Of a DNA stretch of 64,000 bases, positions 34,806 to 42,270 are shown piece after piece (position 1 is the first letter of the stretch; each line of letters starts with the position of its first letter). Location: contig NZ_JABFDJ010000002.1 of the NCBI RefSeq assembly GCF_013403925.1, positions 558,001 through 622,000 of the forward strand, given 5' to 3'. Position numbers and translations under genes: made by a program. The notes under the pieces are model-generated. The model did no database searches. It saw only the letters and a program-made list of their open reading frames with translations, and was not told the origin of the DNA. Source of the DNA: Winogradskyella wichelsiae. GTDB taxonomy: Bacteria; Bacteroidota; Bacteroidia; Flavobacteriales; Flavobacteriaceae.

Positions 34806-36497
34806 ATGCGTTGGACATTAAAACCAAAACCACAAGCTTCAAAAGTTGAAGAACTAAAAGCAGCACTTAAAGTAGATGATACCGTTGCAACCTTATTATT
34901 ACAACGAGATATTGATACTTACGATGCAGCTAAAAAATTCTTTAGACCAAGTTTTGAAGACCTTCACGATCCTTACTTAATGAAAGATATGGATAAAGCT
35001 GTTGCACGTATTGAACGCGCCATAACAGCAGGTGAGAACGTGATGGTTTATGGCGATTATGATGTAGACGGAACAACATCTGTAGCCTTAATGTCTACCT
35101 ATTTAAAAACACGAATAGATAGTATTGCAACTTATATTCCAGACCGCTATGACGAAGGTTACGGCGTATCGTATAAAGGAATTGACTTTGCAGACGATAA
35201 TGGATTTTCTTTAATAATCGCGCTCGATTGTGGAATTAAAGCCATTGATAAAGTAGCCTATGCCAATGAAAAAGGGATTGATTTTATAATTTGTGATCAC
35301 CACAGACCAGGAGCTGAAATTCCGGATGCTGTTGCCGTTTTAGACCCAAAACGGGAAGATTGCGAATATCCATTTAAAGAATTATGTGGTTGTGGTGTGG
35401 GCTTTAAACTGATTACCGCTTTAGCTGCAAACCAAGGACAAACTGCTGAAGATTTAACCGAGTATCTCGATTTGGTCGCTACTGCTGTCGGAGCAGATAT
35501 TGTACCTATTGTAGATGAAAATAGAGCTTTAGCCTATTTAGGATTACAGGTTATTAACACCAATCCTAGACCAGGAATGAAAGCTATTATCAACCTGGTT
35601 AAAAAAGATATTCTTACCATTACAGACGTTGTATTTACCATCGCACCACGTATTAATGCGGCAGGACGAATGAAACATGGTAATTATGCGGTTAGACTAT
35701 TATCTGAAACCGATTTTAATCTTGCAGAAACTTATGCTTTAGAAATTGAAGCTTATAATTCTGACCGAAGAGAAACTGATAAACGTATTACCGAAGAAGC
35801 TTTAGTTCAAATTGAAGACAACAAGGAACAAGAAGGCTTTACAACCGTTGTTTATGATGAATCTTGGCACAAAGGTGTTATTGGGATTGTGGCTTCACGT
35901 TTAATAGAAACGTATTATAGACCCACTTTAGTCTTTACAAAAAGTGGTGATAAATTAGCCGCTTCGGCACGTTCTGTAAAAGGGTTTGATGTGTATAATG
36001 CACTAGAGGCTTGCTCAGAACATATTGAACAATTTGGTGGTCATAAATATGCGGCAGGTTTAACTTTAGATCCAAAAAACTACGAGGCTTTTAAAGCAAA
36101 GTTTGAAAGTGTGGTAAAAGAAACCATTGATCCTAAATTATTAATGGAAGAGTTAAAAATAGATTTAGATATTGAGCTCGGCGAAATCAATGATAAATTA
36201 ATGCGAATTCTAAAACAATTTGCACCTTTTGGTCCTGGAAATATGTCACCCACCTTTATGTCGCAAAATATAAAAGATACAGGTTGGGGGAAATGCGTAG
36301 GGGAAGATGATAAACATATCCGACTGACAGCAACGCAATCTTTTAACGATAAAATAGTTTGTATCGGTTTTGGTTTAGGTGATAAAATAGATATTATTAA
36401 TAGTAAAAGACCATTTAGTGCAGCCTATTCCATAGATGAAAATCACTGGAATGGTACTGTAAGTTTACAGTTGAAATTGAAGGATATAAAAGTATAA
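34806..36497 (+). CDS. recJ: Single-stranded-DNA-specific exonuclease RecJ
   Basis: 563 residues. 5'-3' exonuclease of the DHH superfamily used in recombination and mismatch repair. Motifs: 'VMVYGDYDVDGTTSVALM' (DHH motif I), 'IIALDCGIKA', 'IICDHHRPG' (DHH), 'RINAAGRM', and the C-terminal DHHA1 'GGHKYAAGLTL' followed by an OB-like tail ('FAPFGPGNMSPTF'). Single gene with an unusual palindrome in its leader. Confidence 0.95.
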   Translation: MRWTLKPKPQASKVEELKAALKVDDTVATLLLQRDIDTYDAAKKFFRPSFEDLHDPYLMKDMDKAVARIERAITAGENVMVYGDYDVDGTTSVALMSTYLKTRIDSIATYIPDRYDEGYGVSYKGIDFADDNGFSLIIALDCGIKAIDKVAYANEKGIDFIICDHHRPGAEIPDAVAVLDPKREDCEYPFKELCGCGVGFKLITALAANQGQTAEDLTEYLDLVATAVGADIVPIVDENRALAYLGLQVINTNPRPGMKAIINLVKKDILTITDVVFTIAPRINAAGRMKHGNYAVRLLSETDFNLAETYALEIEAYNSDRRETDKRITEEALVQIEDNKEQEGFTTVVYDESWHKGVIGIVASRLIETYYRPTLVFTKSGDKLAASARSVKGFDVYNALEACSEHIEQFGGHKYAAGLTLDPKNYEAFKAKFESVVKETIDPKLLMEELKIDLDIELGEINDKLMRILKQFAPFGPGNMSPTFMSQNIKDTGWGKCVGEDDKHIRLTATQSFNDKIVCIGFGLGDKIDIINSKRPFSAAYSIDENHWNGTVSLQLKLKDIKV

Positions 36498-36647
36498 TAA
36501 ACCCTGAAGGATGAGATATTAAATCAAGTTTAGCATATGCCTTTTAAGCATAAATAATTGGTAATATTTTTTATAGTAATAAAACATCAATTGTAGACCT
36601 GTTAAGTTTCAAAAAAACCTCAAAGGTCTCATAAACTATTAACTACA

Positions 36648-37925
36648 TTGGCAAAAAACGATCCATACGCAGCATTAAGGATTAGAGAATTTAATACCTT
36701 TTTATTATTACGCTTTTTATTAATCTTTGGTTGGTCTATGCAATTTATTGTTATAGAATGGGAAGTTTATACTTTAACCAAAGACCCTCTCTATTTAGGA
36801 TTAATAGGTTTAATGGAAATTATACCTGCTTTTACAATGGCGCTATTTGCTGGCCATATTGTAGACCAAAGAGAAAAACGAAATTTGCTAGCCTTATGTA
36901 TTGCGGCGTTTTCATTAATTAGTTTAGGCTTATTTCTGTTAACTTGGGAGCAAGCAGTTGGTCATTGGGAAACTACAACCATTTTATATTGTATTTATGC
37001 CTTGGTCTTTTTTGGTGGGTTTTTACGTTCGTTTTTTGGACCGACCATATTTTCTTTAATTGCACTTATTGTACCTAAAAAAGTATATCCTAATGCAGCT
37101 ACTTGGAGCAGTAGCACTTGGAAAGCTGCCAGTGTTTTAGGTGCCCTTTTTGCTGGTTTTTCTATAGATTGGATTGGTGTTGACTATACGTTATGTATTG
37201 TTTTTGTTATGGTGACCCTGTCTTTAATTATTACATTTCAAATAAAGAAAAAGCCTATTTTAAATCCAAATATTGGCGAATCAGTAAAGGAAAGTTTAAA
37301 AGTAGGTTTGCGATTTGTATATAGTGATAAATCTATTTTAGGCGCTTTATCTTTAGATATGGTTGCTGTTTTATTTGGCGGAACTGTGGCTTTACTTTCT
37401 GTCTTTTCTCAAGATATTTTGCATGTGGGCTCTAAGGGGTTTGGGGTTTTAAATGCATCCATATCTATAGGAAGTATTCTTACCATGTTTATCACCACCT
37501 ATTTACCTGTAACCAAAAACGCTGGTAAGAAACTGTTGATTTCTATTTTTGCCTTTGGGTTGTGTATTATAGCCTTTGGTATGTCTAAAATTTTCTGGGT
37601 AAGTATTGTTGCTTTATTTTTATCTGGCGTTGCAGACGGTGTATCTATGGTAATTAGACAAACCATTTTACAACTAAAAACACCCGATCATATGCGAGGG
37701 CGTGTGGCTTCGGTAAATTCTATGTTTGTAGGATCTTCTAACGAACTTGGGGCGTTTGAAAGTGGTTTAGCCGCTAAAATAATGGGACCAGCAGTTGCTG
37801 TTATATTTGGTGGCACCATGACTTTAATTACAGTAACCACCATTGGTATTAAAAATAAAACGTTACGAAATCTCGATTTAACTAAAGATATCGAAGCACA
37901 TGAGAAAGAGGAAGAAATCGCTTAG
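36648..37925 (+). CDS. Major facilitator superfamily transporter
   Basis: 425 residues from a TTG start at 36648; no in-frame ATG lies upstream. It has about twelve hydrophobic segments and a cytoplasmic loop with 'GHIVDQREKRNLLALC' (motif A position) and 'KTPDHMRGRVASVNSM'. Family resemblance is to the MFS group related to enterobactin/macrolide exporters (EntS/MefA), but the substrate is not deducible. The gene ends convergently with the UDP-diacylglucosamine diphosphatase gene, overlapping it by 4 bases. Confidence 0.88.
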   Translation: MAKNDPYAALRIREFNTFLLLRFLLIFGWSMQFIVIEWEVYTLTKDPLYLGLIGLMEIIPAFTMALFAGHIVDQREKRNLLALCIAAFSLISLGLFLLTWEQAVGHWETTTILYCIYALVFFGGFLRSFFGPTIFSLIALIVPKKVYPNAATWSSSTWKAASVLGALFAGFSIDWIGVDYTLCIVFVMVTLSLIITFQIKKKPILNPNIGESVKESLKVGLRFVYSDKSILGALSLDMVAVLFGGTVALLSVFSQDILHVGSKGFGVLNASISIGSILTMFITTYLPVTKNAGKKLLISIFAFGLCIIAFGMSKIFWVSIVALFLSGVADGVSMVIRQTILQLKTPDHMRGRVASVNSMFVGSSNELGAFESGLAAKIMGPAVAVIFGGTMTLITVTTIGIKNKTLRNLDLTKDIEAHEKEEEIA

Positions 37926-38692
37926 TATTTCTTCAAATCAAAATTTTCACCATCAAAAACACCGTAAGTATAATATTGTATCCAATCGCCCAGGTTAACG
38001 TACTTAGACTTTTCATTCAAATCAATTTCTAAAGGCAAATGTCGGTGTCCAAACACAAAGAAATCTCTATGTTTATCTTCTAATTTACGTTTACAATAAA
38101 CGGCTAACCATTCATTTTCTTCACCTAAAAAAGTAGCATCATCATCACCAGAAATCATTTTGTTTTTTACAGACATGTATTGCCCAATACGCAATCCAAT
38201 ATCTGGGTGCATCCATTTAAATAACCATTTAAAAACAGGATTGGTAAACACTTTTTTCATGCGTTTGTAACCTTTATCATTTGGCCCTAAACCATCACCA
38301 TGACCAATAAAAACAGAAGTATCATTAAACATGAATTCTTTAGGTTCATGATATACAGGAATACCGAGTTCTTCTTCAAAATAACCATGCATCCACAAGT
38401 CGTGATTCCCCACAAAATAGTGAATCGGAATTCCGGAATCACTAATTTCGGCAAGCTTACCAAGCGTTCTTGTAAATCCTTTTGGGACAACGGTTTTATA
38501 CTCGAACCAAAAATCGAATAAATCACCTAACAGAAAAATGGCTGCCGCATCGTGTTTAATTTCATCTAACCAAGCCACAAATTTTTTCTCACGTGGTTTA
38601 GAAGCGTCACTAGTTGGTGCGCCTAAATGATTGTCAGATGCGAAGTAAATTTTCTTTCCTTCAGTTAAAGTAATATGATTGGATTTATTCAT
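37922..38692 (-). CDS. lpxH: UDP-2,3-diacylglucosamine diphosphatase, metallophosphoesterase
   Basis: 256 residues from ATG 38692; the longer frame starts at TTG and overlaps queD by 32 bases, while this start overlaps by 8. Metallophosphoesterase motifs: 'IYFASDNHLGAP', 'LLGDLFDFWFEYK', 'YFVGNHDLWMHGYF', 'VFIGHGDGLG' and 'FVFGHRHLP'. The second motif fits lipid A synthesis LpxH, which cleaves UDP-2,3-diacylglucosamine. Symbol given by family resemblance. Second gene of the queD unit. Confidence 0.87.
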   Translation of the reverse strand: MNKSNHITLTEGKKIYFASDNHLGAPTSDASKPREKKFVAWLDEIKHDAAAIFLLGDLFDFWFEYKTVVPKGFTRTLGKLAEISDSGIPIHYFVGNHDLWMHGYFEEELGIPVYHEPKEFMFNDTSVFIGHGDGLGPNDKGYKRMKKVFTNPVFKWLFKWMHPDIGLRIGQYMSVKNKMISGDDDATFLGEENEWLAVYCKRKLEDKHRDFFVFGHRHLPLEIDLNEKSKYVNLGDWIQYYTYGVFDGENFDLKKY

Positions 38693-39137
38693 TATCTGAT
38701 GCGTACCATTCTGCAAAAGACGATGTAGTTTCTGAAAGCCTTAATGAATGTAATTTTATAGTTTTGGGTAAACGTTGTTTTATTTTTTCAGCAAAATCAA
38801 TCACCATCATTTCACTTGTTGGCTGATAATCTACCAACAACACGTTATGATCTCTAATTTGTAATTCTCTAGCTAACTCAACATGCGGCGTATTTTTATT
38901 AAAAACAGTAGCATGGTCAAAAACATCTACAATTTCTTCCTTTACAATTTTCTTTAAATCCCCAAAATCAATCACCATTCCGTATTTCACGTTTGTGGTA
39001 TCAGAAATTGGAGTTCCTATTACGGTTACATAAAGTTGGTAACTGTGGCCGTGTACATTTTTACACTTCCCGTCGTAACCGTATAATGCGTGACCTGCTT
39101 CAAAAGAAAACTGTTTTGTAATGCGTATTTTACTCAT
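38685..39137 (-). CDS. queD: 6-carboxytetrahydropterin synthase
   Basis: 150 residues, T-fold. Zinc-ligand histidines in 'FEAGHALYG' and 'CKNVHGHSYQLYVTV', catalytic Cys in the same motif, and His-Asp in 'DVFDHATVFNKN'. Makes 6-carboxytetrahydropterin for queuosine and related 7-deazaguanines. A PTPS-like alternative cannot be excluded, but the CxxxHGH spacing fits QueD. Overlaps lpxH by 8 bases. Confidence 0.9.
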   Translation of the reverse strand: MSKIRITKQFSFEAGHALYGYDGKCKNVHGHSYQLYVTVIGTPISDTTNVKYGMVIDFGDLKKIVKEEIVDVFDHATVFNKNTPHVELARELQIRDHNVLLVDYQPTSEMMVIDFAEKIKQRLPKTIKLHSLRLSETTSSFAEWYASDNE

Positions 39138-39195
39138 GCTATTTTTAATTAGGATGCAAAGATATTATAAATGTAAAAGGAATGGCTTTTTAGAT

Positions 39196-39203
39196 TACAT
39201 TTG
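39196..39203 (+). promoter_or_regulatory. Candidate -7 box for the 2OG-oxygenase gene
   Basis: TACATTTG matches TAnnTTTG exactly, 61 bases before the TTG start. No TTG at the expected upstream distance. The leader contains a 12-codon reading frame (39233-39271) that overlaps the start. Confidence 0.4.
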
Positions 39204-39263
39204 CTCACTTTTTTTAATTTTATTAAGATAATATGAAAACATTAAATTCTTACAAAAGTCACG

Positions 39264-39893
39264 TTGAGTAGTCTTTTTGAAGCTATTCCGTTTGTTGAAA
39301 ACCCGCTTTATGAGCGTATTATTTCAGACATTTCATCACAAAAATATAGTATTGTTGATGATTTCTTTTCAGAAGATGAAGTTATTGCCTTAAGACACTC
39401 GTTGCTTTTAAAGTATGAAGAAGATGCGTTTAAAAAAGCAGCTATTGGAAATAAAACCCATAAATTCATAAAAAAAGCAGTCCGTGGTGATATTATTCTT
39501 TGGATCAATGAGAATATTATTAATTCTGCGGAAGAATTATTCTTCAATAAAATTAACGATTTAAAAGATTACCTAAACCGTACTTGTTTTTTAGGAATAA
39601 ATCAGAAGGAATTTCATTACGCTATTTACCCAAAAGACACCTACTACAAACGTCATTTAGATACGTTTCAGAATGATGATAGACGTAAGTTATCTTTCGT
39701 ATGTTATTTAAATAGTGAAGACTGGAAACCCGAAAACGGAGGAGAACTAGTACTTTATTTAGATGGAGAGGATAAAGTAATCTACCCTTTTCCTGGTAAA
39801 GTTGTCATTTTTGAAAGTCAGGAATTAGAGCACGAAGTAAAACCCGTAAATACCCAAAGATTAAGTATAACAGGTTGGTTAAAAACAAGGTAA
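39264..39893 (+). CDS. 2-oxoglutarate/Fe(II)-dependent oxygenase family protein
   Basis: 209 residues from a TTG start; no in-frame ATG is available upstream. Fe-binding HxD is in 'YYKRHLDTFQNDDRRKLS', the distal His is in 'ELEHEVKPV' and the 2OG-binding Arg in 'TQRLSITGWL', all in the order of the prolyl-hydroxylase/AlkB-like 2OG superfamily. 'ENGGELVLYLDG' is a further family mark. The substrate is unknown. Divergent from queD and convergent with the microprotein pair. Confidence 0.85.
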   Translation: MSSLFEAIPFVENPLYERIISDISSQKYSIVDDFFSEDEVIALRHSLLLKYEEDAFKKAAIGNKTHKFIKKAVRGDIILWINENIINSAEELFFNKINDLKDYLNRTCFLGINQKEFHYAIYPKDTYYKRHLDTFQNDDRRKLSFVCYLNSEDWKPENGGELVLYLDGEDKVIYPFPGKVVIFESQELEHEVKPVNTQRLSITGWLKTR

Positions 39894-39900
39894 ATTTATA

Positions 39901-39999
39901 TTACCGTTTTTTATATTTATTGTAGAAATATACAATTACAAGTGCTAATCCGAGTATAAGAAATAGGCCGTTTCCGCCTAAAAAACCAAGTACATCCAT
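39901..39999 (-). CDS. Membrane microprotein, 32 residues
   Basis: ATG 39999 to stop 39901. Residues about 5-25 are one hydrophobic helix ('FLGGNGLFLILGLALVIVYF'), ending in a basic tail 'NKYKKR' that suggests a cytoplasmic C-terminus. It starts one base after the stop of a 58-residue membrane ORF, a coupled layout. No homologue is known to me. A short ORF by itself is weak evidence; the coupling and the clean TM/tail pattern raise it. Confidence 0.5.
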   Translation of the reverse strand: MDVLGFLGGNGLFLILGLALVIVYFYNKYKKR

Positions 40000-40000
40000 G

Positions 40001-40177
40001 TTATTCTTCTTTATATTTGTTTTTACTATATCTATAAATGATGTAGGCAATAGCCACCAACACTACAAAAGGGACCAAATTACCTATTAGAATACCTATG
40101 CTATAATAATCATCGGGTGCTTCTTTTAGCTTTTCGTCTATGTCTAGGTCTTGAAGTAATGTAATTAAAAAATGCAT
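40001..40177 (-). CDS. Membrane microprotein, 58 residues
   Basis: ATG 40177 to stop 40001. N-terminal half is acidic and amphipathic ('LLQDLDIDEKLKEAPDDYYS'), then a single transmembrane segment ('IGILIGNLVPFVVLVAIAY') and a basic tail 'YRYSKNKYKEE'. It lies 27 bases after the MATE gene on the same strand and one base before the 32-residue microprotein, so the three are likely one transcript. Function unknown. Confidence 0.55.
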   Translation of the reverse strand: MHFLITLLQDLDIDEKLKEAPDDYYSIGILIGNLVPFVVLVAIAYIIYRYSKNKYKEE

Positions 40178-40204
40178 TTAAAGTGATTCATTTATAATTC
40201 AAAT

Positions 40205-41539
40205 TTAAGCGTTTTCAGCAAGTGATTTAAATGTTTTACGAAATTTAATTATTAATGGTAAGCCTCGAGCAATCATCCAAAATGTAAAGGCAACAAAAAT
40301 GCCATAAAGTTTATAATCTAGACTATCGGTCCAGAAAATAATAGGTACAAAAACAACCAATGTAGAAAATAGTAAAACATTTCTAAGATATTTCATCCTA
40401 CCGAGTCCTTTAAAAACTCCATCGAAAATAAAAGCCAATGCACATAAGGGCTGCATAGCTAAAATGATCCAAAAAATATTATAAAACTCATTGAGTACCT
40501 CTTTATCATTACTAAAAACACGACCTATCTGATAATAGAAAATCGCTCCTGTTACACTAATTATCAAACCAACTAGAATACCATATTTTATGAGTTCATT
40601 ACTCAGCTCAATTAAATTCTTATAATCTTTTGCGCCATACAATTTACCAGATAAAATATTACCTGCACTAGCATAACCATCGATAAGAAAAGCACCTAAA
40701 AACCACAAGTTAATCCCAATGGTGTAAGCTGCAATGTAGTTTTCCCCGTATTTAGTTGCAAAACTCGTTGCTAAATATAGTGCCAAGTTTAAAGCTAATG
40801 TTCTAATAAATAAGTGCGCTATCATTGTAACAAAACGTTTCATTTCAGTATTAAAAGGCAGCTTTATCAATAAAGGAATATCTGTTTTTTTAAGGAGATA
40901 AAATGCAGAGAGTAATGCCATAATAACTTGCGCTAATACACTAGCATAAGCCGCACCTTTTATATGCATTGCAGGAATAAGCCCTTCAATACCATAAACA
41001 AAAGCAAAATCTAAAACAATATTTGCAGCCGCTCCGACTATGGCAATAAGCATTGGAAAATATGTGTTTTGTAAACCTCTAAAAGTTCCAAAAACAGCAA
41101 TAGTAAATAGCGTGAATGGAAAACCAAAAACACGAATTTGATAATACGCTACACTATAATTTAGAATGTCTCCAGAAGCATTGTAAAGTTTAAAAATCTG
41201 AGCTGCGAAGGGATAAGTAATACCAATGATAACTAAGCTTAATGCGGTAATTATAAAAATTGCCTGAGCTGGTAAATTCTTTACTGCATCTAATTGATCT
41301 GCACCAACATATTGAGATACGATTGAAGAAATAGCACTTCGGGTTTGCCCTAAAACCCATATCAGCATAGAAAAAAACGTCCCAACAATACCAACAGCTG
41401 CCAACGAAGTTGTGGCCTCATAATCCATATTACCAATAATAGCGGCATCAGTTAAAGACAGAATAGGCTCGGATACTCCAGATATTAATGCTGGAATAGC
41501 GAGTTTGTTTATTTGTTTTAAAGTTATTTGTGTGCTCAC
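40205..41539 (-). CDS. MATE-family efflux transporter
   Basis: 444 residues, about twelve transmembrane helices. GTG start; its GTGA overlaps the TGA stop of the upstream GNAT gene by 4 bases. N-terminal 'LAIPALISGVSEPILSLTDA' and 'AIIGNMDYEATTSLAAVGI' are typical of the DinF-like branch of MATE exporters, which use Na+ or H+ gradients to expel cationic compounds. Substrate not deducible. Co-transcribed with the acetyltransferase and probably the two microproteins. Confidence 0.92.
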   Translation of the reverse strand: MSTQITLKQINKLAIPALISGVSEPILSLTDAAIIGNMDYEATTSLAAVGIVGTFFSMLIWVLGQTRSAISSIVSQYVGADQLDAVKNLPAQAIFIITALSLVIIGITYPFAAQIFKLYNASGDILNYSVAYYQIRVFGFPFTLFTIAVFGTFRGLQNTYFPMLIAIVGAAANIVLDFAFVYGIEGLIPAMHIKGAAYASVLAQVIMALLSAFYLLKKTDIPLLIKLPFNTEMKRFVTMIAHLFIRTLALNLALYLATSFATKYGENYIAAYTIGINLWFLGAFLIDGYASAGNILSGKLYGAKDYKNLIELSNELIKYGILVGLIISVTGAIFYYQIGRVFSNDKEVLNEFYNIFWIILAMQPLCALAFIFDGVFKGLGRMKYLRNVLLFSTLVVFVPIIFWTDSLDYKLYGIFVAFTFWMIARGLPLIIKFRKTFKSLAENA

Positions 41540-42045
41540 AGAACTAATTCATAACAATGAAAAGGAAATTCACTTTGCTTTGGAAAATAAATATCCTCTA
41601 ATTTTTTATAACCGCGAAGTTCGTAAAACTTTTGGTTTCTTTTGTTCTGTGAAAAGGTATCTAATCTAATTGAACTACAATTGTTTTCAGTAGCAAATTC
41701 CTCAGCGAAATCCATAAGGTTTTGGGCATAACCTAATCCTTGATGTTTTGGATGAACCGCTAACCTGTGAATATAAACATTATGAACATTGTTAGTTAAC
41801 CATTTTACAGGAACGTACTCAGAGTCCATTAGCTTTGAAATTACAATACAGCCTAAAATGTTATTATTAATTTTCAACACATAAAGTTCTTCGTGTTCAA
41901 CATCTTTAGCAAAGGCAGCTGCATTTGGGTAATGTTCGTTCCATTGATAAATACCTTTAGATATCATTGTTTCAGCACATGCTTTGGTAAGAACCAAGAG
42001 TGATTTAACATCATCTATTATGGCTTTTTCAATTTTATAACTCAT
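41536..42045 (-). CDS. GNAT-family N-acetyltransferase
   Basis: 169 residues. Acetyl-CoA-binding motif A 'LAVHPKHQGLGYAQNLMDFA', then 'SIRLDTFSQNKRNQKFYELR' and 'GYKKL' of motif B. Substrate unknown. Paired with the MATE transporter by a 4-base overlap, a layout seen with resistance or modification pairs, but that role is inference. Confidence 0.88.
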   Translation of the reverse strand: MSYKIEKAIIDDVKSLLVLTKACAETMISKGIYQWNEHYPNAAAFAKDVEHEELYVLKINNNILGCIVISKLMDSEYVPVKWLTNNVHNVYIHRLAVHPKHQGLGYAQNLMDFAEEFATENNCSSIRLDTFSQNKRNQKFYELRGYKKLEDIYFPKQSEFPFHCYELVL

Positions 42046-42109
42046 TAATTTGACTTAAAATTTAGTTTTAAAAAGTGAACAAAAATAAGTATATATTTAC
42101 AACTGTAAT

Positions 42110-42186
42110 GGGGATGTAGCTCAGTTGGCTAGAGCGTTTGACTGGCAGTCAAGAGATCGTGGGTTCGAATCCCATCTTCTCCACCA
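42110..42186 (+). tRNA. tRNA-Ala (anticodon GGC)
   Basis: 77 bases with encoded CCA. Acceptor GGGGATG pairs with CTTCTCC with the G3.U70 wobble that marks alanine tRNA. The anticodon stem TTTGA/TCAAG encloses loop CTGGCAG, anticodon GGC at 42144-42146. The T arm is GTGGG-TTCGAAT-CCCAT. One U6.U67 mismatch in the acceptor stem. A TATATTTA box ending 10 bases upstream is a plausible -7 element. Decodes GCC/GCU. Confidence 0.96.
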
Positions 42187-42270
42187 AAACGTCTTGGGGT
42201 GCGCTTTTCTATCAATTAGAACCATATTAACATTTTTTGCGTAAGTTAGCAGCCGTTTAATGCCCCTAAC

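Noticed and set aside
39233..39271. 12-codon ORF before the 2OG oxygenase
   Set aside because: Too short, overlaps the start of the main gene, no conserved features visible.
42110..42200. tRNA as integration site of a mobile element
   Set aside because: No integrase and no second copy of the tRNA 3' end was seen in the window.
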